From Cohnella sp. GbtcB17 (lineage in GTDB: Bacteria > Bacillota > Bacilli > Paenibacillales > Paenibacillaceae), in NCBI RefSeq assembly GCF_019091135.1, contig NZ_JAGXJW010000018.1, positions 1 to 64,000 on the forward strand: 64,000 nucleotides of DNA. Direction: 5' to 3'. A program made the position numbers and the translations under genes. Below, piece by piece: positions 42,652 through 49,894 of the stretch; position 1 is the first letter of the stretch; every line of letters begins with the position of its first letter. The notes beneath the pieces were generated by a model. The model was not told the DNA's origin. It made no database searches and worked only from the letters and a program-made list of their open reading frames with translations.

Positions 42652-42702
42652 AACGCAAAAGGGACGAAGCAGGTCATTCTGCTTCGTCCCTTTTGCGTTT
42701 TG
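42652..42702. terminator. Strong bidirectional terminator
   Basis: A 21-base perfect arm (AACGCAAAAGGGACGAAGCA..) pairs around a 6-base loop, with T-runs on each side. It lies between the array and the convergent TusA-like gene. Confidence 0.9.
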
Positions 42703-42710
42703 CCGTGCGT

Positions 42711-42956
42711 TTACGCCCGAATATAGAAATACAGCTCGCGGCCGTCTTTCTCCGGCTCGCGCTCGAGGACGTAGCCGTGCTTGACGACCTCTTCGGGAAC
42801 GTTGCGCAGCGAGGCGGGGCAGTCGGCCACCACCTGGAGCAGTTGCCCCTTTTGGAGCTGCTGCAGCGTCTCGAGCGTATAGATGACCGGATAAGGGCAG
42901 GATTCGCCGCGGACGTCGAGCGTGAAGTCAACGGACGGCGGTTGTTTTTGCGGCAT
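42711..42956 (-). CDS. tsuB: TusA/YeeD-like sulfurtransferase
   Basis: 81 aa. The TusA signature is complete: LDVRGESCPYPVIYTLETLQ (about residues 10-29) with the catalytic Cys in the CPxP motif, and then GQLLQVVADCPASLRNVPEE. It would take up sulfur from the imported thiosulfate as a persulfide. ATG 42956 is chosen because AAAGGAG lies ten bases upstream; a longer frame to 42983 lacks a site. It overlaps the end of the transporter gene by 29 bp, so translation is probably coupled. Confidence 0.9.
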   Translation of the reverse strand: MPQKQPPSVDFTLDVRGESCPYPVIYTLETLQQLQKGQLLQVVADCPASLRNVPEEVVKHGYVLEREPEKDGRELYFYIRA

Positions 42957-44154
42957 GGGCGTTATCTCCTTTCTTGAAGCCATTTTTGAAGCGATAATGC
43001 TTCTGCCAGTAAGCGGCGATCGCGAAGCCGGCCGCCAGAACGATCAGCGTCGCCGCGAGCGCGCCGCCGGAGCCGAGGACGTCGATCAGGTTAATCTTGG
43101 AGCCGCTTGCGACGAGCGTATCGTAGACGCCCATATGATCCCAGGCATAAGCCAGCGCGCCGGCGCCGATGACGTTGCCGATGAAGACGGGGAGGAATAC
43201 GATCTGTCCCTCCATGAGACGGTACATCATGCCGGTCTCGCAGCCGCCGGCCATGACGATGCCGATGCCGAACAGCAGGCCGCCGACGAGCGTGCTGAGC
43301 GCGGCGATCTTGGTGATCGGCTCCATTCCGTTAATGAGAATGACGGCGAGCGTGGCGACCGAGCTGACGGCCATACCGACGATGATGGCCTTCGTCATCG
43401 TGGCGCGCCCGCTGATCCACAAGTCGCGGAACGCCGACGTGAAGCAGATCTGGCCGCGTTCGATCAAAATGCCGAACAGCGCGCCGAACAGCGCGGCGAC
43501 GCCGAGCATCCGGTGGCCGCTCGCGAACAGGTACGCGATCAGCCCCGCATAGGCGACGGCTGCGACGGCGCCGAGCACCGGCTGGACGTTCGAAGGCTTC
43601 GCGGCCTTCCGGGCGATCGCGCCCTTGGTGACGACCGGCTTGCCCTTCCACCATGCGGCGGCGACCAGCTTCGCGCCGAGGAAGGTGCCGCCCGCGGTCG
43701 CGACCATGAAAATCCAGGCGTGCAGCGAAAATTGTGGCACGCCGGTGAAGAAGGCGGCGAGGTTGCAGCCCAGCGCCAGCCGCGCGCCGAAGCCGGCGAC
43801 GATGCCGCCTGCGAAACCCTGCGCCCAACGTCTTTTTTGCCGCGGCGTGCGGATCTTGAAGTTGTTGTTCAGCAGCACCATAATAAGCGCGCCGGCGAAC
43901 ATGCCCCAGACGATCCAGCCGTCCGTCCGCGTGAATGTCGTGCCCTTCATGCCGATGAGCTTGAAGTAGCTCCAGTCCGATACGTCCGCGCCGAACAACG
44001 CCATCGCATGGCCCGCGAGACGGGTGAATTCGCCGGTCACCGCCCATACGGTGCCCGTGATGCCGAAGTAGAACGCGCTGAACAATCCGGCCAGCGCCAT
44101 GACGAGATAAGGGCTCCAATAGTTTTGGAACAGCCGGGCATATAAAGTTTTCAT
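42928..44154 (-). CDS. tsuA: YeeE/YedE-type thiosulfate transporter
   Basis: 408 aa with about 10 membrane segments in two related halves. Each half carries a Cys-containing motif of the family: GARLALGCNLAAFF (about 128-141), ERGQICFTSAFRDL (about 229-242), and GGCETGMMYRLMEG (about 305-318). In the TsuA structure these Cys residues line the path and bind thiosulfate. The adjacent TusA-like gene supports thiosulfate as the substrate and argues against the selenium role sometimes given to YedE. ATG 44154 follows GAAAGGAAAT. It diverges from the MarR gene, from which it may be controlled. Confidence 0.92.
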   Translation of the reverse strand: MKTLYARLFQNYWSPYLVMALAGLFSAFYFGITGTVWAVTGEFTRLAGHAMALFGADVSDWSYFKLIGMKGTTFTRTDGWIVWGMFAGALIMVLLNNNFKIRTPRQKRRWAQGFAGGIVAGFGARLALGCNLAAFFTGVPQFSLHAWIFMVATAGGTFLGAKLVAAAWWKGKPVVTKGAIARKAAKPSNVQPVLGAVAAVAYAGLIAYLFASGHRMLGVAALFGALFGILIERGQICFTSAFRDLWISGRATMTKAIIVGMAVSSVATLAVILINGMEPITKIAALSTLVGGLLFGIGIVMAGGCETGMMYRLMEGQIVFLPVFIGNVIGAGALAYAWDHMGVYDTLVASGSKINLIDVLGSGGALAATLIVLAAGFAIAAYWQKHYRFKNGFKKGDNAHAAKTTAVR

Positions 44155-44246
44155 TGCGATTTCCTTTCTACTGCATACATTTGCGTACATTTTTCCGCCC
44201 AACCATTTTACTACAATTCAGGCCGCGGGTGGTCGATTGGTTAGAG

Positions 44247-44321
44247 TATAATTATGGATTAAATTAGTTGCAATAGCATTCTATATAGCGTATGCTGCAA
44301 TTAGTTGCAATAGCATTCTAT
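44247..44321 (+). promoter_or_regulatory. MarR-gene promoter with two 21-bp operator-like direct repeats
   Basis: TATAAT (44247-44252) is followed by two perfect copies of TTAGTTGCAATAGCATTCTA(T) at 44264-44284 and 44301-44321. Each has an inner TTGCAA dyad. Placement downstream of the -10 box and just before the ribosome binding site suits autorepression by the MarR protein. Confidence 0.7.
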
Positions 44322-44339
44322 TGGAGGAGGGAGACAAAA

Positions 44340-44837
44340 ATGAGCAAGCCAGGGCATTTAGACGGCGACGGCGACGTCGATGGCGATGACGAAAGCGCCG
44401 CGACCGCCGAATCGCATGGCCAGTATATATCGGCCATCTATCGTCACATGCAGGTCGTGATCGCCGCAGAGCTGGCGCCTTACCGGATCGGGAGCGGCCA
44501 GTACATTTTCCTGATGGCGATCGCATCCGGGCGAGCCGTTACCCAGAAGGCGCTGAGCGCGCGGCTGCTCGTCGACAAGGCGACGACGGCCAAGGCGATC
44601 GCCAAGCTGGAAGCGGAAGGCTACGTGCGGAGGGAGCCCGACCCCGCCGACAACCGGTACCAGCTGCTCCAACTGACCGATGCGGGAAGGCAGGTCGTTC
44701 CCCAGGTGAAGGAGGCGCTCGCCCGCGTAAAGGCGAGGACGCGGAGAGGGCTGTCGGATGAGGCTTACGATTCCTTCATTCAATCGTTGAAGATAGTGCT
44801 CCGCAATTTAACCGAACTGGAGGAGATTCGCGAATGA
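44340..44837 (+). CDS. MarR family transcriptional regulator
   Basis: 165 aa. A short acidic leader (GDGDVDGDDESAA) precedes the MarR fold. The winged helix is at about 60-125: VTQKALSARLLVDKATTAKA, then AIAKLEAEGYVRREPDPADN, with the wing end RYQLLQLTDAGR. ATG 44340 follows GGAGGAGGGAGA. The stop overlaps the start of the next VOC gene (ATGA), so the two are coupled. Two 21-bp repeats in its leader are probable operators. Signal unknown; the partner VOC gene or the divergent thiosulfate uptake pair may be its targets. Confidence 0.9.
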   Translation: MSKPGHLDGDGDVDGDDESAATAESHGQYISAIYRHMQVVIAAELAPYRIGSGQYIFLMAIASGRAVTQKALSARLLVDKATTAKAIAKLEAEGYVRREPDPADNRYQLLQLTDAGRQVVPQVKEALARVKARTRRGLSDEAYDSFIQSLKIVLRNLTELEEIRE

Positions 44838-45202
44838 TCGCCATCCCATTTATCGTATTGGACAATTGCAAGGACGAGATCGAGCATTATCGGACGATTT
44901 TCGGCGGCGAGATCGAGGTTTTGCGCAAGCAGGGAGATACGGTGCTCAACGCGGATCTGCACGTAAACGGCGCAACGCTGAAGTTCGCCGATACGCAGGC
45001 GGCGAAGCCGGCTCGAAAGGGCGACTACGTTAGAGTTTTCCTGAAACTCGAGACCGAGGACGCGTTCCGAAGCGTATACGAAGGATTGGCGGCCGGCGGC
45101 ACGGTCAACGCGGAGGCGTACGAAGCGCCGTTTAACGGGCTGCTGGCGATCGTGACCGATCGCAACGGCGTATGCTGGGTGCTTTCCTATTATCGCGATT
45201 GA
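44834..45202 (+). CDS. VOC family protein, PhnB-like
   Basis: 122 aa. PhnB-like VOC order: PFIVLDNCKDEIEHYRTIFG near the start, then VLNADLHVNGATLKFADTQ, and VRVFLKLETEDAFRSVYEGL, GGTVNAEAYEAPFNGLLAIV, and a closing TDRNGVCWVLSY. Enzyme activity of this branch is unknown. The start codon overlaps the MarR stop by ATGA. A TTAACGGC-type direct repeat follows (45215-45265). Confidence 0.88.
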   Translation: MIAIPFIVLDNCKDEIEHYRTIFGGEIEVLRKQGDTVLNADLHVNGATLKFADTQAAKPARKGDYVRVFLKLETEDAFRSVYEGLAAGGTVNAEAYEAPFNGLLAIVTDRNGVCWVLSYYRD

Positions 45203-45340
45203 GTTGGATGCCCGGACAAAAGTTAATGGCAGTAAAGGTTAACGGCAACAAAGGTAAAGGCAAGCCAATTTTCAAATACAGCAATTCGTAAGAAACGGGG
45301 GATGCATCGCTATGATAATTTGTAGGAGGATTTAAAAAAA

Positions 45341-45376
45341 TGAATCGGAACGGGGGCGTAGAATGGGCGCGTTGAA
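45341..45376 (+). CDS. Possible 11-codon leader peptide overlapping the next gene
   Basis: ATG-AAT-CGG-AAC-GGG-GGC-GTA-GAA-TGG-GCG-CGT-TGA encodes MNRNGGVEWAR. It has the better ribosome binding site (GTAGGAGGATT) of the two starts here and runs past the ATG at 45363 of the VOC gene in another frame. It may couple or limit translation of that gene. Could also be the trace of a small frameshift at the start of the VOC gene. Confidence 0.35.
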
Positions 45377-45755
45377 ACCGTACATCCATTCGGAGAACGC
45401 CAGGACGCAGGCCGACTTCTACCTGCAAGCGCTGGGCGGCAAGCTGATGTCCGTCGGCACGCACGGCGAGCTGATGGGCGTAGAAAATGAGCACAAGGAC
45501 AAGGTTATGCATATGTGCATCGCCGTTGCAGGGGAGAACTATGTCTTTCTGGCAGATGCGATCGAGCCGGTCGACTCCGGTTCGGCGATTTCGCTGACGA
45601 TCGGCTACGCGACGCAGGATGAAGCGCGAGAAGCGTTCGGGAAGCTTGCCGAGGGCGGGCAAATCAGGCATCCGATCGAGATGCAGCCGTTCGGCTTATA
45701 CTACGGCGAGTTGACGGACAAATTCGGCATACGATGGATGATTACCGCGGGGTAA
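45363..45755 (+). CDS. VOC family protein, PhnB-like (second)
   Basis: 130 aa. Opens with LKPYIHSENARTQADFYLQA and carries GELMGVENEHKDKVMHMCIA, VFLADAIEPVDSGSAISLTI and ends with YYGELTDKFGIRWMITAG, a standard PhnB/3-demethylubiquinone methyltransferase-like VOC ending. It is only distantly like the VOC gene 160 bp upstream. The ribosome binding site GGGGGCGT is weak, and a leader ORF overlaps its start. Function unknown. Confidence 0.85.
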   Translation: MGALKPYIHSENARTQADFYLQALGGKLMSVGTHGELMGVENEHKDKVMHMCIAVAGENYVFLADAIEPVDSGSAISLTIGYATQDEAREAFGKLAEGGQIRHPIEMQPFGLYYGELTDKFGIRWMITAG

Positions 45756-45944
45756 TTCGACGGGAATTCATGCAATTTTGCATAATCCTGCCAAAGTGGC
45801 TCAGTTGCACGGAAAAACCTTATAACCGGGGGATCGCGTCGTCGAGGCCGCGATCGGCGCGCTGGAGCTCAAGCCTCATTTTCACTACTCAATGCTGCCC
45901 CGTTCAAACAATGCTGCATGAACTCACAGAGGAAGGGGATCCGC
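45756..45944. other. Gap without a supported gene
   Basis: No start with a good ribosome binding site is found before 45945. One frame reads RVVEAAIGALELKPHF, which looks coding-like but is short and without start, so may be a decayed remnant. Confidence 0.4.
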
Positions 45945-46346
45945 ATGAGTGAACCGATCGTACAGTCAGCAGCCGTCATTGGCGCGGCGATCGCGATCCT
46001 GATCGCGATTTTTCATCTGCTGCTTCTGGCGGGTTTGCCGCTGGGCGCCTATTGCTGGGGAGGGAAGTACGAGAGAGTATTGCCGCCGCGCGTCCGATGG
46101 ATGAGCCTGCCGTCCGCCATCGTACTCGCGATCATTGCGCTGATGATACTCGCATATGCGGGCGTGATCCAAATGGGCGATGGCGCTGGCGCCGTCATCA
46201 TGATATGGGCCATTGCCGTCTTTTTCGGCCTTAATACGCTCGGCAATCTGGCGTCGAAAAGCAAGCGGGAAAAAGCCGTCATGACGCCGGCGGCGGGCAT
46301 AGCCTTCCTTTGCAGTCTGATCGTGGCGATCTGGGGAGGCTTCTAG
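45945..46346 (+). CDS. Small four-segment membrane protein
   Basis: 133 aa with four hydrophobic segments (AVIGAAIAILIAIFHLLLLA, LPSAIVLAIIALMILAYAGV, AVIMIWAIAVFFGLNTLGNL, GIAFLCSLIVAIWGGF). The layout and the motif GAYCWGGKYERVLPPRVRW between segments 1 and 2 are found in uncharacterised membrane proteins of Bacilli. No known role. ATG 45945 is supported by GAGGAAGGGG. Followed after 60 bp by a DinB gene. Confidence 0.72.
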   Translation: MSEPIVQSAAVIGAAIAILIAIFHLLLLAGLPLGAYCWGGKYERVLPPRVRWMSLPSAIVLAIIALMILAYAGVIQMGDGAGAVIMIWAIAVFFGLNTLGNLASKSKREKAVMTPAAGIAFLCSLIVAIWGGF

Positions 46347-46406
46347 TTTGTCCCAAGCCGCGTACGATGATATGCTTGATGTATATATCTACTCTACAGA
46401 GGAGCG

Positions 46407-46916
46407 ATGAGCAGGATGTATCAATCGATCGAACAGGTTGTGGGCGACTGGAACCAGGAAGCGGCGTTGACGCTTAAAGTATTCGAGGGGCTGAGCGACG
46501 CGTCGCTGAAGCAAGCCGTGTCCGCCACCCGCGGCAGGACGCTCGGCGAGCTCGCTTGGCATGTGGCAAGCTCGCCCGCCGGCATTCTGGGCGCAGCGGG
46601 TCTTCAGATCGAAGGCCCGGATTTCAAACGGCCCGTTCCCGAGAGCGCCGCAGAGATCGTGGACGCCTACCGCAGCATGAGCGCAGCCGTTGCAGACGCG
46701 TTCAAGGCTCAATGGACGGACGCGCGCCTGTCCGAGAGCCTGCTCTTGTTCGGCTCGATGAACATGACCTACAGCGGCGTGCTCACGCTGGTCGTTCGCC
46801 ATCAGATCCACCATCGCGGCCAGATGACCATCCTGATGCGGCAGGCCGACGTCGTTCCCCCGGGCGTATACGGTCCGAACGAGGAAGAAGCCGCCGCAAG
46901 GGCAGCCCGAGGCTGA
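46407..46916 (+). CDS. DinB family protein
   Basis: 169 aa four-helix-bundle protein of the DinB/YfiT superfamily, thiol-dependent transferases that bind a metal with three His. RTLGELAWHVASSPAGIL (about residues 44-61) gives the first His and RHQIHHRGQMTILMRQADV (about 131-149) gives the other two. PPGVYGPNEEE closes the domain in the usual way. Substrate thiol (bacillithiol) is inference from the family. AGAGGAG lies 2 bp before ATG 46407, so the ATG at 46416 is a possible true start. A strong terminator follows. Confidence 0.88.
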   Translation: MSRMYQSIEQVVGDWNQEAALTLKVFEGLSDASLKQAVSATRGRTLGELAWHVASSPAGILGAAGLQIEGPDFKRPVPESAAEIVDAYRSMSAAVADAFKAQWTDARLSESLLLFGSMNMTYSGVLTLVVRHQIHHRGQMTILMRQADVVPPGVYGPNEEEAAARAARG

Positions 46917-46935
46917 TAAGTCAAGCAGGCGCATC

Positions 46936-46980
46936 AAAAAACGGAGACCTTTGCCGATCGCAAAGGCTCCGTTTTTCGTT
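46936..46980 (+). terminator. Strong rho-independent terminator
   Basis: AAAAACGGAG.CCTTTGC pairs with GCAAAGG.CTCCGTTTTT, 20 bp after the DinB stop. Confidence 0.85.
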
Positions 46981-47157
46981 CCGCGCTTCTTGCTCGCGGC
47001 CTTGTCCGATCCGCGTTTCCACCTCTTCCAATGAGAGGGAATGCGTCTGCTTCGGTTTTCAGCGAACGCGCCGCCATGCTACAATAACGGGATGTGAAAG
47101 CGTTTGTAGCCCGTGTTATTCCTGACCGATCGCGTGCATTCGAAAGGGGCGCACCTC

Positions 47158-49416
47158 TTGCAGCAAAGCTGGTTTCGACGTCTGCTATTGTCCTATTTCC
47201 CCATTTTTCTGATCACCATCACGGTCATCGTTTTTCTCTCTTTTTTGATGGTCAACGAGATCTCGCGCAAAGAGACGGCTAAAGCGGACGCGGTCTCGAC
47301 GCGGTTCATCATGGAAACCCTCGAGCGGTCCGTGAACGATATCGAGATGAGCGTGCTGAAGGAAATGGAGACGAACGGGAGCTATTCGGCTTATCTGAAT
47401 CGTTCGTCCGGCGAAGATGAATCGTTAATCTATTCGTTGGCGCCTCGTCTTCGCACGCTGAACGAGAACAGCGAGCTCATCGAATCGGTCTATCTCTACC
47501 GGGACGCCGACAAGACCGTCCTTACGGAGAGAGGGAGGAGCGAGCTGGCCGCCTTCCCAGACAGAAGCTTCATCGAACAAGCGCTGCTGAAGCCCGATTA
47601 CCGCGGCTGGTCGGACGTGCGAAGCTTGCGGGAGGTCGGCAGCACCGACTCGATTCGGGTGATCTCGATGTACAAGCGTCTGCCGCTCCCGTTCGGCAGC
47701 CAGGGGATGCTGGTCATCAACGTCAGCATGTACCCGCTCGAGCAGATCGTGAACGCGATGACCAACGACAGCATTTCCTACCTCATCATCAAGGACGAAG
47801 CAGGCGAGCCGATCTTCGAAGCGCACAAAGCCGAAGGCGCAGGCGGCTCCGCGTCGGGCGGCAAGAAGTTAACGACGCTGCGCTCGGACCGGCTTGGCTG
47901 GGCGTTCGAGAGCGGCATCCGCACGGGGCATTTGTACGCATGGGTATCCGTTATTTCATACGTATGGATCGCGATCGGCATACTGACGGTGCTGCTTGCC
48001 GTTGTCTATATCGTTTACATCACGCGCAAAAACTATCGTCCGATCCAGCTCGTCATGAACCGCCTGCAGTCGATCCAGCTGCGCACCGACGCGCCCCCAT
48101 CCAAAAAGGACGAGCTGGCGATGATCGACAACGCATTGACCAGCCTGATCTCGAGGTCCATGGATTACGAAAAGCAGTATCATGAGAACCTGCTGCTTCA
48201 GCGCAGCCAGCTGTTCGTCGATCTGATCGGCGGCCACAAGCTGGGGGACGACCTGGCCGACAAGATGCGCAAGCTCAGTCCGCTGCCGCAGGACGAAGAC
48301 GCGGAGGCCCGAAGCTACGCGATCGCGGTCGCCGAGATCGACGAATATCCGTTGTTTCAGAGCCAATACTCGGCCAAAGACCAGAACGTGCTGAAGTTCG
48401 CCCTGATGAACGTCTTCCAGGAGCTCGCCCGCAACGAGAACCTGCATAGCTGGGCGGAGTGGATCGCCGGCGACCGCGTCGCCGTCCTGATCGCGCTGCC
48501 GGAAGGCGAAGGGGCGAGAAGCACGGAGGATCTGCGGGGCATCGCGGATCAATGCCGCGTCTGGGTCGAGGACAAGCTGCGCATTCCGCTGCGCTTCGGC
48601 ATCGGCGTGGCTGCAAGGCGCCTCGAGGAGGTCGAGCATTCGTTCCGCGCGGCGACCGAGGCGCTCAGGCATAAGCTCTCGCATGGCAAGGGCACGATAT
48701 TGTTCGGCGAAGAGATGACAAGCGGCGATCTGAGTCCGGTGCTGCCGTACCTGGGGACGATCTCGGAGCTGGTCAAGGACTTCCGCATGAACAACGAGGC
48801 CTGGAGAGACGGCCTGCACGACATGTTCGACCGTTTCCGCAAGGACAGGCTCAAGGACGATGCGATCCGGTCGTTGCTGCAGACGATGATGCGGATGCTC
48901 GGACACGAGCTCGATATTTTCTCCGAAGAGCTGAGAGACAGGCTGTCGGGCGATCAAGGGGAGAGCTGGCAGCGCATTCTCGACGCGTCGAGATCGCTTG
49001 ACGAGCTCGAGGCCGGGATCGGCGAATTCCTCAGCGAGACTTATCGTTCGTACGTCGTCGTCAGCAAGACGAATACGTACCGCGCGATGATTAACGAGAT
49101 GAAGAGCTACATCGAGGAGCATTTTTCGGATCCCGACCTTTCCCTGAAGCACCTGAGCGACCGCTTCCAGATCTCCGGGAAGTACGCGAGCTATTTGTTC
49201 AAAACGGAGTTCGATATGAAGTTCGTCGACTTCCTCGTGCATCTGCGGATGGAGCGGGCCGAGAAGCTGCTGCTGGAGACGAAGCTGCCGATTCAGGATA
49301 TCGCCCTGCAGATCGGCTACGCGAATTCGATCACGTTCGGCCGCGTCTTCAAGCGAACCTACGGCGTCGCGCCCGGAGACTACCGCAAGCTGAAGCTGCG
49401 CTCGTCGGCCGAATGA
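47158..49416 (+). CDS. YesS-like membrane sensor with AraC-type DNA-binding domain
   Basis: 752 aa. Two membrane segments (about 8-32, LLLSYFPIFLITITVIVFLS; about 262-290, VWIAIGILTVLLAVVYIVYI) flank an extracytoplasmic ligand domain (about 33-260). The intracellular part has a GAF/receiver-lacking middle region and an AraC HTH pair (about 645-750): DLSLKHLSDRFQISGKYASY and LPIQDIALQIGYANSITFGR. YesS-type proteins sense sugars outside or at the membrane and activate nearby LplABC-type import genes; the next gene is the binding lipoprotein. Start TTG 47158 is proposed because AAAGGGG lies nine bases before it; an upstream ATG at 47113 has no site. Confidence 0.87.
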   Translation: MQQSWFRRLLLSYFPIFLITITVIVFLSFLMVNEISRKETAKADAVSTRFIMETLERSVNDIEMSVLKEMETNGSYSAYLNRSSGEDESLIYSLAPRLRTLNENSELIESVYLYRDADKTVLTERGRSELAAFPDRSFIEQALLKPDYRGWSDVRSLREVGSTDSIRVISMYKRLPLPFGSQGMLVINVSMYPLEQIVNAMTNDSISYLIIKDEAGEPIFEAHKAEGAGGSASGGKKLTTLRSDRLGWAFESGIRTGHLYAWVSVISYVWIAIGILTVLLAVVYIVYITRKNYRPIQLVMNRLQSIQLRTDAPPSKKDELAMIDNALTSLISRSMDYEKQYHENLLLQRSQLFVDLIGGHKLGDDLADKMRKLSPLPQDEDAEARSYAIAVAEIDEYPLFQSQYSAKDQNVLKFALMNVFQELARNENLHSWAEWIAGDRVAVLIALPEGEGARSTEDLRGIADQCRVWVEDKLRIPLRFGIGVAARRLEEVEHSFRAATEALRHKLSHGKGTILFGEEMTSGDLSPVLPYLGTISELVKDFRMNNEAWRDGLHDMFDRFRKDRLKDDAIRSLLQTMMRMLGHELDIFSEELRDRLSGDQGESWQRILDASRSLDELEAGIGEFLSETYRSYVVVSKTNTYRAMINEMKSYIEEHFSDPDLSLKHLSDRFQISGKYASYLFKTEFDMKFVDFLVHLRMERAEKLLLETKLPIQDIALQIGYANSITFGRVFKRTYGVAPGDYRKLKLRSSAE

Positions 49417-49453
49417 TCGCGCAAGCCGCGGCGCGACAAGGAAAATGCGCAAC

Positions 49454-49760
49454 GAATTCCGTTAAAGTTTATTTCGGGAATTCGGTTTATTTTTCAAAAC
49501 GATGGTTGCGAAATGAGTGCGAGCTTCCGAATCGGAGCGCACTCGTTTCGTTTTTTTAATTTGCAAAACGGCGCTCCGGTACGATGCGGTCTTCGGAATC
49601 CGGTGACGGTAAGACCGGCGGAACGCGGCTGCGAAAGGGGAAAACGGGCGCGGCGGAATTCGGTTTAGTTCGCGAAAACGGTGCGCCTTGCCCGGTGCAT
49701 CCCCGCGGAATGCCCGTAAAACGGCGGCTTCTCGCCGTCCGAATTTAGTTTATTGTCCCG
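49454..49760. promoter_or_regulatory. Four GAATTCGGTTTA repeats before the binding-protein gene
   Basis: In the 478-bp gap before the binding protein, copies of GAATTCGGTTTA-like sequence occur at 49454-49475 (GAATTCCGTTAAAGTTTA), 49478-49501 (GAATTCGGTTTATTTTTCA..), 49656-49680 (GAATTCGGTTTAGTTCGCG..) and 49741-49760 (GAATTTAGTTTATTG). The middle two share GAATTCGGTTTA, a T-rich stretch, and AAAACG. AraC proteins often bind direct repeats of about this size, so they are candidate sites for the YesS-like regulator. No gene is supported in this gap. Confidence 0.6.
49509..49557 (+). terminator. Rho-independent terminator of the YesS-like gene
   Basis: CGAAATGAGTGCG pairs with CGCACTCGTTTCG (with an inner GCTTCCG/CGGAGC step), then TTTTTTT. 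Confidence 0.85.
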
Positions 49761-49894
49761 GCGGCGCACCGGAAGGCATACTGGGGACATCCCGATCGAA
49801 GCGCTTTCAACCGGCGGGGCGAGACGAGATCCGGTCGGCTCCCCGACAGGCGGAGAAAAGGGCGAACCTATTTATATGAAAAGGGGTTGTGACA

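Noticed and set aside
42088-42653. Palindromic array as a CRISPR
   Set aside because: The sequence between palindromes is conserved between units and no cas gene is near; short ORFs within the array arise from the repeat itself.
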